The position numbers were made by a program, and so were the translations under genes. From assembly GCA_019246375.1 (NCBI GenBank), contig JAFAQO010000477.1, positions 1-11,211 on the forward strand: a DNA stretch of 11,211 bases. The letters run 5' to 3'. The stretch comes from Mycobacterium sp. (GTDB lineage: Bacteria > Actinomycetota > Actinomycetes > Mycobacteriales > Mycobacteriaceae). The notes beneath the pieces are model-generated. The model saw only the letters and a list, made by a program, of their open reading frames with translations. It had not been told where the DNA came from and searched no databases. Numbering within the stretch: position 1 is the stretch's first letter; each line of letters starts with the position of its first letter. Positions 1 through 5,942 of this stretch are shown in pieces.

Positions 1-8
1 CAGCTGTA

Positions 9-62
9 TGTCGGGTCTCGAACATATGCCTCAACGATAGCGCGTGTGTCGGGTGCCTGACA
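9..62 (+). promoter_or_regulatory. Two Crp-like 16-bp operator candidates upstream of the Crp/Fnr gene
   Basis: Positions 47-62 read TGTCGGGTGCCTGACA, an interrupted palindrome (TGTCnGGnnCCnGACA, 12 of 16 bases symmetric). Positions 9-24 read TGTCGGGTCTCGAACA, a degenerate copy 38 bases upstream. The surrounding 21-base segments 6-26 and 44-64 agree at 16 positions. The length and layout (5-base arms, 6-base spacer) are those of Crp-family sites, whose classical form is TGTGA-N6-TCACA. The proximal copy touches a possible -10 element (CATAGT, 61-66). Autoregulation by the adjacent Crp-like gene is an inference. The sites could equally serve a gene left of the window. Confidence 0.4.
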
Positions 63-106
63 TAGTCGCCGACAACCTGGGTACCTCTGAGAGGCGCCAA
101 CGCGTG

Positions 107-122
107 AAGGGGCGGCCAGATG
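107..122 (+). promoter_or_regulatory. Ribosome binding site and original ATG of the Crp/Fnr gene
   Basis: AAGGGG at 107-112 is followed after 7 bases by ATG at 120-122. Translation from this ATG gives 27 residues beginning MTEKHERNAILAQLPEAESA, then a TAG at 201-203. The stretch ILAQLPEAESA resembles the usual first helix of this regulator family, so this is probably the true start. It is in a different frame from the remainder of the protein (see the CDS at 182-832). The GTG at 182 has no comparable ribosome binding site. Confidence 0.6.
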
Positions 123-181
123 ACTGAAAAACATGAGCGCAATGCGATTTTGGCGCAGTTGCCCGAGGCCGAGTCGGCCGT

Positions 182-832
182 GTGGAACCGCACCTGCAGG
201 TAGAACATAGCGAGCTGAAACAACCGGCCTATGAGCCCGGGAAGCCAATCGCAGATATCTGGTTTCCGTTGACGTCGGTGTATTCCCTGGTTGCGGTGGC
301 TGACGGCCGGATCACGCTGGAGGTCGCCACGGTCGGCCATGAAGGAATGGTTGGGCTACCGGTGTACCTGGGCGCTACCACCAGTACCCAAGCGGCGTTT
401 TGCCAAATTCCCGGCGACAGCGCACGTGTCAGCGCTGAGCATTTCCGGCAGGCGCTAAGCCACGACGGCACGCTCCACGCGCTGCTGAACCGCTTTACTC
501 AGGCGACGATGGTGCAGGTGGCCCAGAATGTGGTCTGCAACCGCAGCCATACGACCGATACCCGAATGGCCCGCTGGTTGATGACCACGCAGGACCGCGT
601 CGGCCGCGAGGAGTTCCCGCTCACCCAGGAGTTTCTTGCCCAGATGCTGGGAGTGCACCGGCCCACCGTCTCCGAAACCGCCCAGCGAATCCAAGCCCAG
701 GGCCTGATCCGCTATAGCCGCGGCATTATCACCATCACCGACCGAGACGGGCTGGAGCGAACCATATGCGAGTGCTATCGCATCATTAAGGATGAATTCG
801 ACGACCTACGGAATCACCGCAAAAACCAGTGA
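182..832 (+). CDS. Crp/Fnr-family transcriptional regulator, 5' end apparently frameshifted
   Basis: This is a DNA-binding regulator of the Crp/Fnr superfamily. Residues about 10-85 form the cyclic-nucleotide-binding-like beta roll (EPGKPIADIWFP, VGHEGMVGLPVYLG), and 86-120 the dimer helix. Residues 146-190 form a winged helix-turn-helix (LTQEFLAQMLGVHRPTVSET, then the wing RYSRGIITITD). The usual cAMP-contacting phosphate cassette is not recognisable, so the ligand is unknown. The first start in this frame is GTG 182, which has no ribosome binding site and omits the usual first helix. That helix is encoded just upstream in another frame from ATG 120. Shifting back one base after codon 177-179 joins the frames as AESARVEPHLQ, matching the family spacing. 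Loss of one C from a CCC run near 178 would explain this. If repaired, the gene is 120-832 (237 aa). Either it is a young pseudogene, or the base call is wrong, or a short form is made. Confidence 0.8.
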   Translation: MEPHLQVEHSELKQPAYEPGKPIADIWFPLTSVYSLVAVADGRITLEVATVGHEGMVGLPVYLGATTSTQAAFCQIPGDSARVSAEHFRQALSHDGTLHALLNRFTQATMVQVAQNVVCNRSHTTDTRMARWLMTTQDRVGREEFPLTQEFLAQMLGVHRPTVSETAQRIQAQGLIRYSRGIITITDRDGLERTICECYRIIKDEFDDLRNHRKNQ

Positions 833-853
833 CAACCGCCTTGGCTGTTTCAC
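829..853. terminator. Imperfect stem-loop spanning both convergent stop codons
   Basis: GTGA at 829-832 pairs with TCAC at 850-853. Inside it, AAC-GC pairs with GC-GTT around a CTTG loop, with one bulge and one mismatch. The element contains the TGA of the Crp-like gene and the TGA of the cheR-like gene, which are only 17 bases apart. There is no clear T tract on either strand, so it is at best a weak bidirectional terminator. Confidence 0.22.
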
Positions 854-2706
854 GATTGGGTCTCCATCAACAGCAGGGCGCCGTTGACACTGCCGTCCGA
901 CGGAGCTTGAAAGCCCGTGCAGCTCACCCGCACTTGAGTGGGCCGGCCTCGCCGGTTGACGGCCTCCACTGTGGCCTCTCCCGCGTTTTCCGGGTCTACA
1001 AACGCACTGCCGATCAGCGGACGAACTTGCTCCAACGGCAGCCCGATGTCGAGACTGGTGAGGGGCTGCCCCGTTGTTTCGTCGGAGCGCAGACCCCACA
1101 GTTCCTCGCAGCCGCGGTTCCACACCACCACCCGCATCTCGCGATCGACGAGCACCATACCCAGATGGACAGAGTTGATCAGCGAGTCGAGGAAGGTGCG
1201 GGCGTCTTCGAGTTCGTTGCTGCGCTCGCGCAGGGCGTCGTTGATGGTATGCAGCTCGTCGTTGGTGGACTGCAGCTCCTCGTTCATCGTCTCGAGTTCT
1301 TCGTTGGTGGACTGCAGCTCCTCGTTGGTGGTCTCCAGTTCCTCAACCGTGGACTGCAGTTCTTCGTTGGTGGTCTCGAGTTCTTCGTTGGTCGACTGCA
1401 GCTCTTCATAGGCCGTTTCGAGCTGCCGGTTGGTCTGCACGACCTTGTCCAACAGCGCCCTGGTCGCGCTCACATCGAAAAACACGATCGACACGCCGAG
1501 CAGTCCGTTTTCGGCGTCGACAAGCGGGTTCACGTGGATCTCGAACCACACAGTTTCCGCGCCGGGGCGGTGCCATCTGACGTCTGGGATCCTGGCCGAC
1601 CGGCGCTCCACCTTGGCCTGCTCGATATACGCTCGTAACTCGACCGGCCGGTACGAGACCTCCAGGTCGCGCAGCAGCCGGCCGATGTCGCGGGCTGACA
1701 ACCCGAATAGCGTTTCGGCTTGCTGGTTGATCATCGCCACGGTGTCTTCACCGGTCACCACGATCTGGGCAACAGGGCTGGCCCGAAATGCCATGTCCCG
1801 CACTGTGGCTAAGCCTGGCAGGTCACCATGCCGGTCATACAGCGTCATCCCGGCGTCATAGCGATCCAGACCGCTGTGCAAGCCGACCGCCTTGCGGAAG
1901 ACCCGATGCTTAAGGTTCAGCGGCGTGAACCGATCACTGTGGCTCAACAACATCTCGGCATGCCCGAGAAACAACGTTCCTTGAGGAGCCAACGCAAAAT
2001 GCAGGCGCCCCAGAACGTTTCGTTGTGTTTCTGCGTTCATGTACATCAAGACGTTGCGGCAGACCAGCAGATCCACCCGGGAGATCGGGGCGTCCTTGAC
2101 AAGATCGTTGCGCCCGAAGATCACACCGCGACGCAGATCCTTATTAAAGATGTACCGGCCGTTGAGGTGTTCAAAGTACCGGTCCAGCAGATGCTCCGGC
2201 ACCGACTCGACGGCCTTGGCATCGTAGGTGGCGGCTCGGGCCTCGGTAAGTGCGTCCTCGTCAACATCAGTCGCGTAAATCTTCACGCGCTGTCGAAACC
2301 CATCCGGGTCAATGGCCTCAGCCAGCAGCATGGCCAAGCTGTAGGCCTCCTGACCGGACGCACACCCCGCGCTCCAGACCCGGATAGGGTCATCAGGGCC
2401 GCGGTCGGCGAGCATTCGGGGAATGACGTCCGTTGTGATGTAGTCCCAGGCTCCCGGGTCACGGAAGAACGCCGTGACGTTGATCAGGATGGTGTTGAAC
2501 AGGGCTGAGAACTCGTCGGAGCTGGCCTGCAATACGTCGAGGTACTGCTCGAAGCTTTCATAGCCGGCCTGAGCCATGCGGTGGCGTACCCGCCGCATGA
2601 GTGAGGTCCGCTTGTATCCGGTGAAATCGAACCCTCGCGAATCTCGCATGTACCGCAGCAGGGCCTCGAATGGTTCGTCTGTTTTCGTGTCCGTTTTCGC
2701 GTCCAT
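850..2706 (-). CDS. CheR-type methyltransferase with two PAS domains and a heptad coiled coil
   Basis: This is a 618-residue soluble protein. Residues about 10-70 are a CheR N-terminal domain, followed by NVTAFFRDP, and 75-270 are the SAM-dependent methyltransferase. Motifs include VWSAGCASGQEAYS (110-123, SAM loop), YATDVDEDAL (144-153), DLLVCRNVLMYM (212-223) and LFLGHAE (245-251). Residues 309-412 are a PAS domain, 418-504 a coiled coil of EELQSTNEELETT-like units, and 505-618 a second PAS. CheR enzymes methylate glutamates of chemoreceptors. No receptor is present here, so the substrate is unknown. The same CheR-PAS-coil layout occurs in CheB-CheR-PAS fusion proteins elsewhere; here CheB is separate. 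I chose ATG 2706, which leaves 50 bases after the upstream gene and gives MDAKTDTKTDEPFEALLRYM. An upstream start at 2835 would overlap that gene by 79 bases and add an unlike, low-quality N-terminus. It is the last gene of the cheB operon. Confidence 0.9.
   Translation of the reverse strand: MDAKTDTKTDEPFEALLRYMRDSRGFDFTGYKRTSLMRRVRHRMAQAGYESFEQYLDVLQASSDEFSALFNTILINVTAFFRDPGAWDYITTDVIPRMLADRGPDDPIRVWSAGCASGQEAYSLAMLLAEAIDPDGFRQRVKIYATDVDEDALTEARAATYDAKAVESVPEHLLDRYFEHLNGRYIFNKDLRRGVIFGRNDLVKDAPISRVDLLVCRNVLMYMNAETQRNVLGRLHFALAPQGTLFLGHAEMLLSHSDRFTPLNLKHRVFRKAVGLHSGLDRYDAGMTLYDRHGDLPGLATVRDMAFRASPVAQIVVTGEDTVAMINQQAETLFGLSARDIGRLLRDLEVSYRPVELRAYIEQAKVERRSARIPDVRWHRPGAETVWFEIHVNPLVDAENGLLGVSIVFFDVSATRALLDKVVQTNRQLETAYEELQSTNEELETTNEELQSTVEELETTNEELQSTNEELETMNEELQSTNDELHTINDALRERSNELEDARTFLDSLINSVHLGMVLVDREMRVVVWNRGCEELWGLRSDETTGQPLTSLDIGLPLEQVRPLIGSAFVDPENAGEATVEAVNRRGRPTQVRVSCTGFQAPSDGSVNGALLLMETQS
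1243..1410 (-). repeat. Four tandem 42-bp (14-residue) repeats encoding the coiled coil
   Basis: Within the cheR-PAS gene, four 14-codon units in tandem encode variants of (N)EELQSTNEELETT. Leucines fall exactly every seventh residue. At DNA level, GTGGACTGCAGCTC or close variants recur every 42 bases, with synonymous changes in the gaps. It is a coding repeat of signalling-helix type linking the two PAS domains, not an intergenic array. Copy number could vary between strains by recombination, in steps that keep the frame. Confidence 0.85.
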
Positions 2707-2756
2707 TTTCGTTCCGTCCGCCGACAACGCGTCGCCGAACCTGAACACTACAGAGG

Positions 2757-3515
2757 CTATAGATGATTTTCTGGACCTATGACAGCCCAGACTGTCTTTC
2801 CCGAGGGTGTCGGCGTGTTGCCCCAGGCGCGGCACAGCGCAACAACGATCGCCAGTCCGGAGACTCGCTCGCCGCCGCGAAAACGGTTCTCATGACGGAC
2901 CGCCGGCATCGAGCTGTCGTCCTCCACCGCGACGGTAACCGTGGTGCCGTCGGTTTCCAGCCGCAACATTGGCGCGCTGGTGGCGTGTTCCAGCACGTTC
3001 TCGACGAATACGTTGACAATAACGGTCGCTACCGGGATGAGCTTGGCCTGCGACCACTCCGCCAGCACTTCGGCTACCAAATCGCGGGCTCGCCGCAGGC
3101 TCTTTGGCGATGCCGGGAGTTCTGCGCGGATGCGGCGGCGGCCCCGTCGACTGTGGTCGGCGGCCCTGCGGAGCGCGATGTCGACGGTTGGGTACACCGG
3201 CACGTAGCGCGCGACGCCGTTGCGCGCGATGGCTTGGCGTCCTTGCGTATGTCCACACACCAGGATGATCGGGACGTCGGGCCAGGTGCTGACGTGCCAG
3301 CGGGCGCTGGTGAACACCGACCAGGCTGACGAAGCGGAAACCTCCAGCGAGGAGACGTCGACCAGGACCGCCTGGGGTTCGTCCAATGCCGCCTTGATGA
3401 CGCTGTTCCGAAGTTCCAGATAGGTGGTGCTATCGAGCACGCCACTGATCGTGAGCAGACAAGTCGAACCTACGGTGTCCGCAGCAACCGTCAACTGGCT
3501 GGCCTGCCTACTCAC
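2757..3515 (-). CDS. STAS domain-HATPase fusion (anti-anti-sigma/anti-sigma-like protein)
   Basis: This is a 252-residue cytoplasmic protein. Residues about 8-118 form a STAS domain like SpoIIAA/RsbV. The phosphoacceptor loop DSSG of the family appears as ASSA (61-64), so the serine remains but the flanking Asp and Gly do not. Residues about 130-252 form a HATPase domain like SpoIIAB/RsbW: N-box VFVENVLEHA (169-178), D199 in the VEDD segment, and GERVSGLAIVVALCRAWG (215-232). The N-box glutamate that serves as kinase base four residues before the Asn is Val169 here, so kinase activity is doubtful. In partner-switching systems the STAS and kinase proteins are separate and control sigma factors such as SigF/SigB; here they are fused. 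Start GTG 3515 overlaps the cheB stop by 8 bases and has an excellent ribosome binding site. It may correspond to M. tuberculosis Rv0941c by position, but that is from memory and unchecked. Confidence 0.82.
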   Translation of the reverse strand: MSRQASQLTVAADTVGSTCLLTISGVLDSTTYLELRNSVIKAALDEPQAVLVDVSSLEVSASSAWSVFTSARWHVSTWPDVPIILVCGHTQGRQAIARNGVARYVPVYPTVDIALRRAADHSRRGRRRIRAELPASPKSLRRARDLVAEVLAEWSQAKLIPVATVIVNVFVENVLEHATSAPMLRLETDGTTVTVAVEDDSSMPAVRHENRFRGGERVSGLAIVVALCRAWGNTPTPSGKTVWAVIGPENHL

Positions 3516-4512
3516 TGGCTTGGCCCTCCTTCACGTAGGCCTCCGTCAACCGGCTGCCCAACACCGACATCGCATGCTCTGCCTCGTCGGCGAGCGCCTG
3601 GTACCGCTCGCTCAGCATGCTGGGGGCAACCTGCCCGGCCAGACGTCGCGACAGCTTGGCCTTCTCCTGCAGGCTGCGCACAGCGACCCACAGCGCGTCC
3701 TCAACCTCTTCGTCACGGGCGCGCAGCAACGCCTCAGCCGTCCATGCGTGGCCGACCTGGCAACGGTAGTTTCCCTCGCTGACTGAGATCAGCGACCCAT
3801 TGCAATCGGGGCAGCTATAGCCGGACGGTGGTCCGAGCGCTTCGGTGTCGAATTCCGTCGAGAACCGTCGCGCCATCGCAATTCGATTTTCCAGCTCCAT
3901 TCGGTTGTCCGATTCCATCTCGCGTTCCTCGAATACTCGGTCGGCCAGCTGCTTGAGCAGGCCGCCCACCTCCGCCGCCGGCGCTTCGTTGTCAACCACA
4001 CCGGCATCGATAGCGTTCTGCGGCATGGCGGGAAAGAGAGCGTCGGCGGGCGACTGGGCGATCGTGATGCCGCCGCGGGCGCGGATGGCCGCCGATCCCA
4101 GTACGCCGTCGTCGAGCACACCAGACAGCAGCACCCCGACCGCGCGTTGACGGTAGGCCAGCGCCACCGAGCGGAACAGCGCATTGATGGCGGGCCGGTG
4201 GCCGTTCTCCGTAGGCCCCTCCGACAGCACGATTCGGTGGTCTAGCACGAGCAGATGGCGATTCGGGACCGCCACGTGGATGATGCCTTGCTCTAGTGGC
4301 GCGCCGTCCTCGGCGGTCACCGCCGGAAGCGGCCCGTTGCGGTCGATGATGCGGGCCAGCACGCTGGGTGCACCCGCCGGCATGTGCAAGACGACCACTA
4401 CCGCATACGGCAAGTCGGGCGGCAGGCCGGCAGCCAACTGGCTGAGCGCCTCAACCCCACCAGCCGAGGCACCCACCGCTACCACGTTGAGGGTGCTGTT
4501 TTCATCTGCCAT
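3508..4512 (-). CDS. CheB-type protein-glutamate methylesterase, receiver domain absent, C-terminal Zn-ribbon-like motif
   Basis: This is a 334-residue soluble hydrolase. Residues about 6-185 form the CheB methylesterase domain. It has the catalytic Ser16 (VGASAGG), His43 (VVLHMP) and Asp135 (SGVLDDG), which in chemotaxis removes methyl groups from receptor glutamates or deamidates glutamines. The N-terminal CheY-like receiver that normally inhibits and activates CheB is missing, so control must come by another route. A four-ligand motif follows, C234-x2-C237-x13-C251-x3-H255, which probably binds zinc. A charged helical tail (about 258-334) comes last. ATG 4512 is preferred over GTG 4524, because a start there would lie only about 5 bases after the expected transcription start of the promoter at 4536-4562. 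It is the first gene of the operon and overlaps the next gene by 8 bases. The substrate is unknown, as no chemoreceptor is encoded here. Confidence 0.9.
   Translation of the reverse strand: MADENSTLNVVAVGASAGGVEALSQLAAGLPPDLPYAVVVVLHMPAGAPSVLARIIDRNGPLPAVTAEDGAPLEQGIIHVAVPNRHLLVLDHRIVLSEGPTENGHRPAINALFRSVALAYRQRAVGVLLSGVLDDGVLGSAAIRARGGITIAQSPADALFPAMPQNAIDAGVVDNEAPAAEVGGLLKQLADRVFEEREMESDNRMELENRIAMARRFSTEFDTEALGPPSGYSCPDCNGSLISVSEGNYRCQVGHAWTAEALLRARDEEVEDALWVAVRSLQEKAKLSRRLAGQVAPSMLSERYQALADEAEHAMSVLGSRLTEAYVKEGQASE
3524..3532 (-). promoter_or_regulatory. Strong ribosome binding site for the STAS-HATPase gene
   Basis: On the minus strand GAAGGAGGG lies 8 bases before GTG 3515, inside the last codons of cheB. 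The start and stop overlap as GTGAGTAG. This fixes the GTG start and indicates translational coupling with strong re-initiation, which would keep CheB and STAS-HATPase levels in proportion. Confidence 0.75.
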
Positions 4513-4535
4513 CGCGCTCGCCACCGTTTTGGTGA

Positions 4536-4562
4536 ATACCCACCGGGCTGCGCAGGCAACCT
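4536..4562 (-). promoter_or_regulatory. SigF/SigB-like promoter of the cheB operon
   Basis: On the minus strand AGGTTG (4562-4557), 15 bases, then GGGTAT (4541-4536). The mycobacterial SigF consensus is about GGTTT-N15-17-GGGTA[T/C]: the -10 matches fully and the -35 in four of five bases, with permitted spacing. Transcription would begin near 4529, about 16 bases before ATG 4512. The match was found by eye. The rest of this 150-base gap (up to 4664) holds only weak hairpins (for example CAGT-GAAAA-ACTG on the minus strand) and no clear terminator for the monooxygenase gene. Confidence 0.5.
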
Positions 4563-4664
4563 GTTATCGGGAAGTGAAACCAGGCTATCTCAGTTTTTCA
4601 CTGGCCAACAGGGCCGCTACCTCAAACTCGCAAGACGGCGTTGGGCGCGTGTGGAATAAGCGAG

Positions 4665-5942
4665 TCAGCGCTGCGGCACGGCGACGTCGGGCAGAGCGAA
4701 GGGCGGTGCGCCGACGCCGACAACCGAGCACGTCCCCCAAGGGGTTTGCTCGGTGATGCGCCCGGCGGCGCTACGCTCACCGACGACCAGCGTCACCTCC
4801 CGGCTGCGCTTGAGACCGTCAGCCGACAGCTGATCGAAAATCGTTCCCTGCCAATGATATTTGCCGTCGATAGGGTCGAGGCGGCCGGCCAGCCGAACAC
4901 GCACCTGCCGGCAAGCATCGGCGATCGTCAGCGTCGCTGGGCCGTCATAAGTCTCGACTTCGACACCCGCACTTGGCGATAGGTCAAACGCCTGCGCCGG
5001 CGGATGATGCGGGGGGCGTCGCAAATGAACGCGCTCGTTGAATACCTGCTGGCTGCTGCGTCGCACCTCGATACGCGTGCTTGCAGTGCGGTTCATCAGT
5101 CGCACGCACTCGACGGCGTAGCACGCCTGTGCTTCGTGATCCGGCCCCGAGATCAGAAAGTAGTTCGGGAAGCCGTGCACGGCGACACCGGCATAGGGCT
5201 CCATGCCGTCTTGCCACGCCTGCCGAATCGATAGTCCCCGGGCGCCTACCAGCGTCTCGTCGGTTAGCGTTTCTGGGATCGAAAACCCGGTGCCGTAGAT
5301 AATCGCGTCAACGTCGTGGTGGATCCCCTCGCAGGTTCGGATGCCCGATGGCGTCACAGTATCGATGGGCGATCTCACGAGTTCAGGGGTTGGCCGCGGC
5401 TGTGTGCCGAGTACATGGCCACGCAGCCAACGCCGGGCTCGGGTCCGACGGGCGGGCAGCACCGGGACGATGCGTCGCGGGGGATGTGCGATCACCTTGA
5501 CCGAGGCTGCGGAAGCGACCAGGCGGTCGATGAACTGACCCGTCGTGGCGTCGCCGCCGACGATGGCGATGCGCTTGCCGGTCGGGTCAAATTCGGCGTC
5601 CCAGGCGGCGGAGTGAAAGGACACTCCCCGAAAGTCGTTGCGACCGGCCAAGTCCGGAATCCACGGGACGTGCATTGGCCTGTACGCCGCAACGACCACC
5701 CGGCCGCGATAGCTTTCACCCGCGCGCGTTTTCAGCGTCCAGGTTTCGGCGCCGTCGTCGAACACCGAGCTGATCACCTTGCGACCCAACAACAGGTGAC
5801 CGTCGAGGCGCGTCGGCCACGTGCGCCCGCCGTCTACCGCTTCCAGGACTATGAAGTCAAGGATGTCGCCCTGCAGCAAGCTGTCCGCGACGCACAAGCC
5901 GGTCGCGCCGGCGCCGACAACAATGACGGCCGTTTGGGTCAC
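4665..5942 (-). CDS. Compact FAD-dependent monooxygenase with C-terminal DUF4873-like domain
   Basis: This is a 425-residue flavoprotein of the FMO/Baeyer-Villiger type. FAD-binding GAGATG is at 10-15. The fingerprint FRGVSFHSAAWD (104-115) fits FxGxxxHxxxW[P/D] exactly. A degenerate second Rossmann motif GGDATTG is at 129-135, and YGTGF at 216-220. From about 332 (YDGPATLTI, VRLAGRLDPIDGKYHWQG) the tail looks like the DUF4873 domain of actinobacterial monooxygenases. Right after the GG(R)TW motif, the segment that normally holds YPGxxCD and about 60-70 further residues is absent. This may be a family trait. GTG 5942 overlaps the upstream TGA as GTGA, the typical coupled start; GTG 5963 is the alternative. 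It is probably the Rv0943c orthologue. The substrate is unknown. Coupling to the di-iron oxygenase gene suggests they act on the same compound or pathway. Confidence 0.85.
   Translation of the reverse strand: MTQTAVIVVGAGATGLCVADSLLQGDILDFIVLEAVDGGRTWPTRLDGHLLLGRKVISSVFDDGAETWTLKTRAGESYRGRVVVAAYRPMHVPWIPDLAGRNDFRGVSFHSAAWDAEFDPTGKRIAIVGGDATTGQFIDRLVASAASVKVIAHPPRRIVPVLPARRTRARRWLRGHVLGTQPRPTPELVRSPIDTVTPSGIRTCEGIHHDVDAIIYGTGFSIPETLTDETLVGARGLSIRQAWQDGMEPYAGVAVHGFPNYFLISGPDHEAQACYAVECVRLMNRTASTRIEVRRSSQQVFNERVHLRRPPHHPPAQAFDLSPSAGVEVETYDGPATLTIADACRQVRVRLAGRLDPIDGKYHWQGTIFDQLSADGLKRSREVTLVVGERSAAGRITEQTPWGTCSVVGVGAPPFALPDVAVPQR

Noticed and set aside
1243..1410. Regular 42-base repeats resembling a CRISPR or minisatellite array
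   Set aside because: The whole stretch is in frame and encodes a known coiled-coil type; there are no unique spacers between identical repeats.
938..1411. Long + strand reading frame opposite the cheR-PAS gene, rich in serine repeats
   Set aside because: It is the mirror of the heptad coiled-coil coding repeat. The minus-strand frame has clear CheR and PAS domains, and the serine-rich product resembles nothing.
2707..2835. 43-residue N-terminal extension of the cheR-PAS protein
   Set aside because: It would overlap the preceding gene by 79 bases and has no domain content. ATG 2706 gives a natural start before the CheR domain.
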